The notes beneath the pieces were generated by a model. The model worked only from the letters and a program-made list of their open reading frames with translations, ran no database searches and was not told the origin of the DNA. Made by a program: the position numbers and the translations under genes. 64,000 nt of DNA. Origin: Closterium sp. Naga37s-1 (taxonomy: Eukaryota; Streptophyta; Zygnematophyceae; Desmidiales; Closteriaceae). Of this stretch, positions 1 through 22,200 are shown in pieces (position 1 is the first letter of the stretch; every line of letters begins with the position of its first letter). Where the stretch lies: assembly GCA_947471745.1 (NCBI GenBank), contig CANJKZ010000008.1:3822001-3886000 (forward strand), in the 5' to 3' direction.

Positions 1-11335
<11,335 letters not shown>

Positions 11336-12673
11336 AGCCTCTGTGGGGTCTATAGTGTTATTGGCCATGTCTTGTATAAGTGGATTATTGTGGTTTAATA
11401 CCAGTAGTTTCTGTGGTATTATGTGGTGATTGAGTGCACGAATAAATTGGAAACTTGTGTGAACCTGTAACCTTTAGCATATGAAACTGGAAGAATATCC
11501 TGAACTGTAAGAATGTAAAGAGAGATAATATTGCAGTTCTATATATTTGAGAGCAAATCCAGTTCCCCTTCACGTGTACGCATCTAAACCGAGCCTGCTG
11601 GTTTTAGGCTAAATTCCCAACGCAAGGCGAAGTAGTCCCTCAACCCTTCGGGAGACGTTGAGGGCTGTCAATTCCAGGGAATTGTTCTGATTGCACCTGT
11701 TTCCAACCAACTTTACGAACTCCCCAAACAAAATCCCATGTACCCCGTGTCATCCGTGTCATCCGTGCCATCCGTGACATCTGGGATGCGAGTCCTTGAA
11801 CGAACTTCACGAACTAGCAGTTGTTGTTTGAGATGTAACCCTGATTTTCAACTGTACAGGGACTGACTAGGAGCTTCGGACATATGCTTGGTGCCGCGAA
11901 ACTCTGTACCGAACTGCGAAACTGATGCGAACCATGTTTTCTCGCAACAGGTATTTTCCAACATCGCCCAAAGGCACATGCAGCGGAATAGGGGGAAGCA
12001 TCAGGATTCAAGAGAAAAGAGACGAGATGCAAAGCAGCAACAAGCAGCGTTCGCCTGTGCAGCACGCCAGGTCATTTTGTTAGCTGCAACACCTTATCTC
12101 GGTTCCCGCGCTTTGCGGGAAAGTGTCTCACAAGAGAGACGACGGATTGCTAATTATGTCAGCCTACGAACGGGAGAAGGGCCCCTTATTTTTCGCGTGC
12201 TCCTCGGCGTACTCTGATATTAATGCGGATATTATTGGGTGACCTATACGCGGCTTATCCAAAGCGGGTCGGCATAGCCGCTCCGCTTCCAGCAGAAGCG
12301 CTGTTTCCAGTTCCATTTCGACGCGACCAGTTCTAGTGCTGAAGGTCGAGGTCTTTAATTTTGTTATTTATAGGCAGCTGCGTCGACACAGTTAACTTAT
12401 CGCGAATAAGCAATAAGTCGTTGCGGTGCGGAAAATAAGTGAGATCCCGCAGAAGTCGCTGCGGTGACGAAGGATTCTCTTCTGGAGCCAACCCTCTGTG
12501 ACGTAATGCCGCCCAAAGCTCCTATCACCCGGTAAGCATATTTTGAAGATATCAAACTTAACGCCTATAGCTCCCATCACGCAGTTAGCTGCTAATTCGC
12601 TTTGGGCTGACTCGTTTTATGGCTTAGTCGTTTAATCCAGAGACTAGCTTCGGTATTGCGTTTGTCACAGACA
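11336..12673. other. Intergenic region between GOGAT and the FRAY-tail gene
   Basis: Holds the GOGAT 3' UTR and probably the promoter of the next gene. A short ORF at 11888-12217 (+) has no recognisable motif. A 10-bp run of CATCCGTGTC-like units lies at 11747-11780. No kinase motif was found here, which matters for the following gene. Confidence 0.6.
11441..11446 (+). terminator. Possible polyadenylation signal of GOGAT
   Basis: AATAAA lies 106 nt after the stop codon in an AT-richer stretch. Green-lineage signals are loose, so this is only plausible. Confidence 0.3.
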
Positions 12674-13158
12674 ATGGCTCGTTCTGGTCATCCGAGAACA
12701 CACATTCCGGGATTCAACCCGTTTTTATATTTAAGAATATATTTACACATCTTTCTTACCCCACCTGTTCGTCTGCTTTCTAAAGGCCAATCCACACACA
12801 AAAGAATCTTCCGTCCTACCCCTACCTGTTCACGGCCTGCTCCATGCTCCCCTCGCAGAGGAAGGTTCCAGGTAATAGAAGGCGATCAGTCCGACAGCGA
12901 CATCGACGTTTCCCCGTGGCCGCCGTCCTCCGCCTCGTCGCTAGCCGCCGGCAGGGCAGCAGCCGGCGCTCCTTCAGCAGCGGGCGCAGCAAGCGCGGCA
13001 GAAGCAGCAAGCGCAGCAGGAGGAGCAGCAGCAGGAGCAGCAGGAGGAGGAGGAGGAGCGCCGAGCCGAGGCTTGGCCAAGCAGGGATCAGGGCCGTTGG
13101 ATCGTCGGCGGGTGTTGGACAGTGTCAGTGGTCCTCTGCCTGCTGCTTCTGCTACTCC

Positions 13159-13202
<44 letters not shown>

Positions 13203-16200
13203 ACTCAGTTGCCACCATCGCTGCGTCTGCTGCTGCGACTTCAGCATCTGTCGCTGCTGCTGCTTCTGTGGCTGCTGCTGCTGCTGCTGGGCCCACCAGC
13301 AGCAGCAGTAGCAACGGCGGCGCCGGCTCTATCAGCACTGGTGCGGGCTTATCTGGTGCAGGCTCATCTAGTGCAGGTAGCACCCGCGCAGGTGCTACCT
13401 CCCAGGAGCCTCGCGCCAGGAAGTTTCTATCCGGGCCTCTGCCTGCCCTGGACGAGGGTCCGGGGGAGGATTGGCGCAGGGGGCAAAGGGCGGAGAGCAA
13501 GGGGCTAGGGATAAAGGCAGCAGGCGCAGCAGCAGGGGCTGCTGCTGATGGGGGAGCAGAAGAGGAGGCCGCTGCTGCTACAGCAGCAGGTAGTGGTGGT
13601 GGCAATGGCGCTGCATATCTGGGTGTTGGTAGGGCTGTCTCTTGTGTTGCAGAGGCAGCAGGGGGCGATTCAGCGCATCTGGCTGGGAGAGCGTGGTCGT
13701 CCGGGCCTTTGCCAGATAAAGGGGCTGCTGGGGCTGCTGCTGCTACCGGTGGTGGTGGTGGTGCTGGTGGTCGTGCTGGTGTCGCCGGTGTTTCTGGGTT
13801 GTCGCGCGGAGCAGCAGCAGGAGCAGCAGCAGCAGCAGCAGTAGCAGGAGCAGGAGGAGGAGCAGAAGGGGCAGCATCTGCTGTGGTGACAGGAGGGGGG
13901 GAGAGGGAAGCAGGAGTTGGGGCGAGGGGGGACGGCAAGGCGGGTGGGGCGGAGGGGCAGGCGGGGGGTGCGAGGGGAAAGGCGAAGAGTGGGCCACTGT
14001 TGGGCGACAAGGCTGCAGCAGCAGCCGGGGTGATTGTGGTGGACCGGTTTCTGGTGAAGGACGATGCAGAGCGGTACGTGGTGGTTGTGTGCAGTATAGC
14101 GAAGGTTGCAGAGCAGAGCAGAGCAGTACGTTGTCATGATCACCATCACTTTATTGGCGTGGCCGTGTGTCTGCCCTTCCTTTTCAGGCACCTAACAAGC
14201 ATCGCTGTTTGTCTGCCCGTTCCTCTATGCTTTCTGCACTTTCTTATGCACTCTTCCCCCGTCCCCACTCTCTTCCGCCACCCCTTCTCCTCCACCCCCC
14301 CTCCCCTTCCCCCATCCCCCCCTCCCCCTCTCCTCCCTCCCCACCCCCTACTACTCACTCCCCTATTCGCTGAATTCCCTAATAATCCCCTTTCCGCTGT
14401 CATCCACTGTCTCCCTGTGCCCCCCTGCGCCCCCCTGTGGCCCCTTGTCCCCTTCTGCGCCCCCTTTCCCCGCCCCGCCTTTGTCCCCCTTTTGCCCTCT
14501 TTGCCCCCCTGCGCCCCCCTGCGCCCCCCTGCGCTCCCTTGTCCCCCTCTGCGCCCCTCTTTCTCCGCCTTTTCCCCCCTGCGCCCTCCTGCACCCCCCT
14601 GTGCCCCCTGTGCGAGCAGGCATGCAGGCTCCAAGGCATCTCGTCCAGGCAAGCTGCCATCGCGCTTCACATTCGAGCCTACACACGACCCTTTGGAGTT
14701 TGACGAAGCCTCTCCCCTCCCCACTGCGACCTCCTCCCTCCCAGCCACGGCTGCTGCTTCCACCGCCACCTCTGCTGCTTCTCTTCCTGCCGGCTACCCT
14801 CCTGCCGCTGCCGCCACTGCCGCCGCCGCCACTGCTGGTGCCGCTGCTGGTGCTGATTCTGGTCCTGCCCCGGCTGCCCGTACGGGTGCTTCCGTTGCTG
14901 GGCCTGCTGCCGCTTTGTCCGTAACCACAGGCGGTGCATCTGGTGCAGGCTCATCTGCGGCTTCCATTTCAAGCAGAGGCGCTCCTCTTGTGAAGTCCTA
15001 TTCCGGCCAGATGCCGCCTACACCAGGTACGCCCTCCCCACATGAGGCCACAGGGGGCGGTGCCTTCACTGTTCATAGAGGCCCAGGTGGAACTACAGGC
15101 AGGTTCACAGAGGTGCGGGAGGGGCGAGGGAGAGAGGAGGGCGGGAGGGAGGAGAGGTGGGGGGGTGAGCGGGTGAGAGAGGAGGAGAGGGAGCGGAGGA
15201 GAGATGAGAGGGGGAAGGTGGAGAGGGGGAGAGAGGAGAAGGGGAAGGAGGAGAGGGGGAGAGAGCGAGCGAGCGAGAGAGGAGAGGGGAAGGAGAGGGG
15301 AGAGCGAGGGAAGGATGCACGGACGAGAGACGAGAAGGCTAAGGAGGAGAGGGTGTTTTCTCGTGAGCTGGGGAAGCCTAAGGAGGAGAGGGTGCGAGAG
15401 GAGAAGAGGAGGGAGGAGAGGAGCAAGGAGGGAGGCGGATCTAGAGAGTTGAGAGGGCGGGAGGAGAAGGGGAGGGAGGAGAGGGTAGGAGGGGGAGGAG
15501 GAGGAGGAGGAGGAGGAGGAGGAGGAGGAGGAGGAGGAGGAGGAGGAGGAGGAGGAGGAGGAGGAGGAGGAGGAGGAGGGGGAGGGGGAGGAGGAGGAGG
15601 AGGAGGAGGAGGGGTGGGAGGAGGAGGAGGAGGGGGAGGAGGAGGGGGAGTAGGAGGAGCAGGAGGAGGAGCAACAGTGGCGGGGCGAGCAGGAGTGCAG
15701 CAGAAGGGGCGGTTCTCAGTGACAACAGACGACTCGGATGGCGAGGAGGAGAGCATGGGCATGGCGCCCATTGTGCTGCGCAGCTCACTCATGCAACGCC
15801 CGCCAGCCCAGCAGCAGCCAGGTGGAGGCGTGCTGCTGCCACCCAACCGCCCTCCCACACCCTCTCATGGGGCGCCTGCTGCTGCTGCTGCTGCTGCTGG
15901 GTCTTCCCACCTCCCGTCTTTCAGAAAGGTGGGTCTTTTAGAATTGCTTCTTATCTTCTCTGTGGTTTTATTCTTCATTCGTTCCTGCCGCATCCGTCCC
16001 CAAGCTTCTTCCTACTCCCCTCCCGCACCCTCCCGCCCACCCACGGCCTTCTTCGTACCTTCTCAATTCCTATGTCAAGCCTTCTTCTCGCTCTTGTCTG
16101 CCGTTCTCTCCATGCACAGGACTCTCTTGCTGCTGCAATTGTTCCTCTGTCTGCCATTCAAGCTTTCTTCTCGCACCTGTGTGCTGTTCTCTCCCTGTGC

Positions 16201-19200
16201 AGGACTCTCTTGCTACAGCAAGTGGTTTTTTGTTTGTAGCAGCGCCCTCCCCCCCTTCAACCTTCCCCCCCTCCCTCAAGCCTTCTCCTCTCTTCTGTGT
16301 GCTGTTCTCTCCCTGCGCAGGGCTCTCTTGCTACGGCAAGCAGGCCCGTGTTGACTTTTGAGTCGACTCAAAAGTCAACCGAGTTGACTTTTGAGTCGAC
16401 TCAAAAGTCAACCTGCGCAGGGCTCTCTTGCTACGGCAAGCAGGTCCGTGTTTGCTGCTGCAGCAGTGCCTTCCCCCCCTTCCACCTTCCATCTCCCTCC
16501 CTCTTTCATGCTTTCTTCTCATTCCTGTGTGTCATTCTCTCTCTGAGCAGGACTCTCAAGCTACAGCAAGCGGGCCGCTGTCTGCTGCAGCAGCGCCCTC
16601 CCCCCGTACCTCCTCCACATCCTCCTCCTCCTCTGGCCCCCTCCCCTCCCTTCACTCCTCGACCTCCTCCTCTTCCCTCCACTCCGTCACTCCTCTTACT
16701 CCCTCAAAGATTGCGTCTGTGCCAGGACCAGCAGCAGGGGCAGGGACAGGGGCAGGGGCAGCAGGAGCGGGTGCAGCAGCATCTGTAGCAGCGGCAGGGA
16801 CTTCTGTAGCGGCAGGAGCGGCAGGTGGATTGGTGAAGGTGCAGCCGGGGCAGCAGGGCACTCGTTGGACTTCAGTACAGGTGAATGTTGGAATGCGGTG
16901 ACAGGTCAGGTGAATGTTGGAATGCGGTGACAGGTCAGGTGAATGTTGGAATGCGGTGACAGGACAGGTGAATGTTGGAATGAGACGACAGGTCAGGTGA
17001 ATGTTGGAATGAGACGACAGTTCAGGTGAATGTTGGAATGCGGTGACAGGTCAGGTGAATGTTGGAATGCGGTGACAGGTCAGGTGAATGTTGGAATGCG
17101 GTGACAGGTCAGGTGAATGTTGGAATGAGACGACAGTTCAGGTGAATGTTGGAATGAGACGACAGTTCAGGTGAATGTTGGAATGAGACGATAGGTCAGG
17201 TGAATGTTGGAATGAGACGACAGGTCAGTTGAATGTTGGAATGAGACGACAGTTCAGGTGAATGTTGGAATGAGACGACAGTTCAGGTGAATGTTGGAAT
17301 GAGACGACAGGTCAGGTGAATGTTGGAATGAGACGACAGGTCAGGTGAATGTTGGAAGACGACAATTCAGGTGAATGTTGGAATGAGACGACAGCTCAGG
17401 TGAATGTTGGAATGAGACGACAGTTCAGGTGAATGTTGGAATGAGACGACAGTTCAGGTGAATGTTGGAATGAGACGACAGGTCAGGTGAATGTTGGAAT
17501 GAGACGACAGGTCAGGTGAATGTTGGAAGACGACAATTCAGGTGAATGTTGGAATGAGACGACAGCTCAGGTGAATGTTGGAATGAGACGACAGTTCAGG
17601 TGAATGTTGGAATGAGAAGACAGAACAAGGGTAATTCTGGCTGCCATTGTTGTGGACTGCTTAATGCTGCCTGTGCTCCAACTGATCTTCTCTTTCCTCC
17701 GATGTCGCACATATGCGCGCGTGCACACGCTCACACGCACAAATGCATGCGCACTCGCACACATGCATCCACTCGCACACTTGCACACGCACGCATGCAC
17801 GCACGCACGCACACTCACACACATGCATGCACACTCACACACGCATGCACACTCACACACGCATGCACACTCACACACGCATGCACACTCACACACACAT
17901 GCATGCATACACGCGCGCGCGCGCACGCACACACACGCGCACACAGCCGCACACACTCACATGCATGCATGCATACATGCACACACATGCGCTCTCTCTC
18001 CCTTTCCCTGCTTTCTCGCTGCCATCTGACCCTTCGTTCCATCAGGTCTCCTCCTCTCCCACTTCAGTTGACTTTTGAGTCGACTCTAAATTCACGCTCT
18101 CTCGTTCTTGCCCCGCTTTCTCCCTGCCATCTGACCCTTCGTTCCATCAGGTCTCCTCCTCCCCTACTTCAGCCCACTCCACTCCCACAACACCAGCAGC
18201 AGCAGCAGGTGGGGGAGCAGGTTCAGGGTTGCTGGTGACTCCCCGCACGAGGAGACAACTCAACGCACAGCAGCAGCAGCAGCAGCAGCAGCAGAGCCTG
18301 CTACAAAGCCAGCAACTGCTAAACCAGCAGCAGCAAATGCAGCTTCTGTTGCAGCAGCAGCAGCAGCAGTTGCTGCGCCGGAGGTCCTCCTCCTCCTCTT
18401 CTCGCACCCAGCCAGTGGTATGTTGCGCTCCTTACCTCGTATTACGAGGCTCGTAACCCAAACACCACAACCCTACTGTCTCCCACGCGCCATGCCCATC
18501 AGATTTGCACTCCTCACTACCCACATGCTCGTCATGCCATGCGCGTTGCGGTGCACATGGCTGTGCACACAGCAGTTCACATCCAATTGTTCACTTTGCC
18601 CGTGTACCGTTGATTCTTTTGCTCGTGTCTCCTTCCACCCCCTCTTCCATCAATCCCAATTATCTTCCTCTTCCCCCCCAACGCCCCCCCACCCCCCTTA
18701 CACACGCCCACAAGCTTACCTCTGAGTCACGGGTTGACCCTTCTCCGTCACAACCCCCCCCCCTTCTTCCTCCCCGCCCTTAATGGTCTTCTGCCATTTG
18801 AACCACCAAGGAGTTTCACCCACACTCCATCCCACCACCTCCTCCCTTCCGTCCCCCCTCCCCCTCCCTTTCCCGATTCCCAACATCCACTATCCATTCC
18901 CCCTTTTCCCCGTCTCTCCTCCCTTCTCCACAATCAGAGTCCGTCTGTGGCGTCCCTCAGGCCAGTAAAGGGTGTCCTCCTCTCCTCCTCCTCCCACACT
19001 TCCCCTCATTCACCATCTCTTCCTCCTTTCCCCGTCCCCCCTCCCCCCGCCTCCTCTCCCCCAATCAGAGTCCGTCTGTGGCGTCCCTCAGGCCAGTGAA
19101 GGGTGTCGTCCTTTCCTCCTCCTCCTTCTCCTCCGCCTCCCTGGCTCGCTCCCTGCTGCCGCCCTCCTCAATGCCCTCCCTCTCCTTCATGCTCCAAAGC

Positions 19201-22200
19201 ATATCAAGCCAGGTACACCCTGCCCTAGAAACGCCCTAGTTTTGAGATGTCTCGAAAGTCAAACCAACCAGGTACGCCCTGCCCTAGTAACTCCCTAGTT
19301 CTGAGATGTCTCAAAAATCAAACGAGGTACGCCCTGCCCTAGTAACGCCTGGATCTCTTACATCCGAGTTCACCACTAGCCATCCCTCCCTCCCTGCAGC
19401 AGCTCACTCATCTATCCGATTGAGTGTACCTACCATCTGCACATTCCCCGCCTGCTAGTGTTGCTTGTTAGAATTCTCAAAAGCAACACCAGCATAGCAT
19501 GTACCTACCATCTGCACATTCCCCGCCTGCCCTCTCACCTCACCGTCCTTTCTGCTTTCTAGCTCCACTCAAAATTCACATCTCGTTCTCCCTCTTGTTC
19601 CCCCCCATCCTCACCCATCACATCACCTCACCCTCTTTGTACCCATCCACTGCAACCCCCCTACCATCCGTGCATTTGCTACATCCACCATCATATTCTC
19701 TACCATCCGTGCATTTGCTACATCCACCATCATATTCTCTACCCTCCACCATCATTTTCTCTACCCTCCTTCGTCCACTTCTCTAGCCTTGCTTCTTGGG
19801 GCGCCTAAACGACTCTCTATCTATTGTTCATGCTTCATCATCCGTCCCTCCCTCTGCAGCCCTCAGGTCGAGCATCCCTACCATCAATGCACTCGCTGCC
19901 CTCCACCATCCTCCCTGCCCCCTTCTTGGGTGCCTAAACGGCTCTCTCACTCTCTCTTTTGTTCATGCTTTCCCACCCATCCCTCCCTGCAGCCCTCAGG
20001 CCGAGCATCCCTCCCATCGGTGCACTCGCTGCCTTCCACCATCCTCCTCACTGACCTTGCTTCTTGTGGCGCCTAACAGCCCTCTCCCTCTCTACTGTTC
20101 ATGCTTCACCACCCACCCCTCCCTGCAGCCTTCAGGCCGAGCATCCCTACCGTCGGTGCACTCGCTGCCCTCCACCATCCTCTCTGCCCTTGCTTCTCAG
20201 GACTCCTAAATGGCTATCTCCCTCTCTACAGTTCATCTTCACCCACCCACCCCTCCTCCCTGCAGCCCTCAGGCCGAGCATCCCTACCGTCGGTGCACTC
20301 GCTGCCCTCCACCATCCTCTCTGCCCTTGGTTCTCAGGGCGCCTAAACAACTCCCTTTCCCTCTTTACTGTTCATGCTTCACCACCCACCCCTCCCTGCA
20401 GCCCTCAGGCCGAGCATCCCTACCATCGGTGCATTCGCTGCCCTCCACCATCCTCTCTGCACCTGCTCGCTCCTCTGCCTCCTCTGCCTCCGCTGTCTCC
20501 GATGCTCTTATTGTGGTTCCCCACTTGAGAGCGTTACTCAAGCATGCTTCGGAGCAGCAGGTACAATACACTCTGCTCTTCTCTTCTGCGCTGTGCTGTG
20601 CTCAGCTCTGCTTTTCTGCGCTGTGGTGTTCTCTGCTCTGCTCTTCTGTGCTGTGCTGTGCTGTGCTCTCCTCTGCTATGTGCTATGTGCTATGTGATAT
20701 GTGCTATGTGCTATGACACGCCTGCCATCACGGCTCTCTCTGCTGCCACGAGCCTCTCAGCCCCCTCTGCTGCCGCTGTGTCCGATACATGAAATGATAC
20801 CTCCTGCTTAAGGCTCTCTCTCAGTACCTCTCCTCTCAGCAGCTATCTTGTTCTCGTGCGTGTCTCTCTCGTTTCCTCCCTTTTCATAAAATGTTTTTGT
20901 TCGTATGTGCCTTGTGTTGCTGATGCACTGGAGGTTCTTGTGGAAAATCTCTAAGAATTATGAAGAGCCGTTCTGTTCGCATGTGTCTTGTGTTTGCCAT
21001 GTGTTTCAATGCATTCCCATGTCCTGCCCTCCATTGCCATGTGTTTCCACGCACTGTTGAACCACAGGAGGTTCTCTTCACGCTAATCAAAGAGCTCTCA
21101 GACGCACATCCAGGTGAGAGAGTCGTCTCGTCTCATGCCTCGCGGATTTGAGACTCCTAAGAAAAAGTGGTCTTTTGAGGCGCCTCAAAAGGTGCTCTTC
21201 ACGCTAATCAAAGAGCTCTCAGACGCACATCCAGGTGAGATCCATGTCAGCATGTTGGCATGCTCACTCACTTCTATGCCCTTTACTGCTTTCCGTTCCT
21301 CCTGCTCATGCTGGCCTTCTTTAGGAGCCTTGATTTAGTCAGCACTCGCTCGTATTACGCCTCTCACTGCTTGTAGTGAGACCAAGGTGACTTTTGAGTC
21401 GACTCAAAAGTCACTTCTTTCTCAGGAGCCTCAATTTAGTCAGCACTCGCTCGTATTACGCCTCTCACTGCTTGTAGTGAGACCAAGTCGTATGTGTAAC
21501 GTCCCATCCATCCCCTTCTGATGCTCCCCTAGCATGGTCGATACAAGACATTTGAGGTGCCTCAAAGCCTTTCATGCCCTTCTGTGCTCTCTCCCTCTGC
21601 CATCTCCATCTCTCTGCATCCTTGCCTTTTTCCCTCTTTCAGAGATTAAGAGTCCAGAGCAGTCAGCGGCGCTGCTGGGAGGCATCAAGGTACGCCACAT
21701 GCTCTTCCATTCAAGAGTCACTTTTATGAATTCTCAAAAGTGACTCCCAACAATCAGCGGCGCTGCTGGGAGGCATCAAGGTACGCCACATGCTCTTCCG
21801 CTTCAGCGAGCTTCGATATTGTCGTGTCGTCATTCCACCTTTGTAGTTGTCACCCTGATCGTTCGTTCTTCCAATGCCATGCATGCATGCATGCATGCAT
21901 GCATGCATGCATGCATGCACGCAGGTGGAGCTGCCATCAGAGAGGGAGCGAGAGCTGATGTAGCAGATTGGGTCTGAACTATGATTGGGTTACTGTCACC
22001 TTCCTTATTGTCACCCTGGTCATGCCTTATTCCAATGCCATGCGTGCATGTATGCAGGTGGAGCTGCCATCAGAGAGGGAGCGTGAGCTGATGCAGCAGA
22101 TAGCGGAGATGAGGTGCAAAGTGGCCACGCTGGTGGATAATGTTATCACCTACCGCAAGCGCAACGCGCAAGTGAGTTGCTTCTGAGAGGTCTCAAAGCA

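Noticed and set aside
12656..12673. Non-ATG start upstream of the FRAY-tail gene
   Set aside because: Position 12656 is TTG. The first ATG in frame is 12674, and even that may lie in an intron before the acceptor at 12858.
16350..16412. The palindromes as library adaptor or linker artefacts
   Set aside because: Core N4 and outer arms vary between loci and the flanking copies are diverged, which does not suit a constant adaptor. Raw-read confirmation would still be needed.
17600..18238. His/Thr-rich ORFs
   Set aside because: Translations of the CA/GCAT repeat in an intron.
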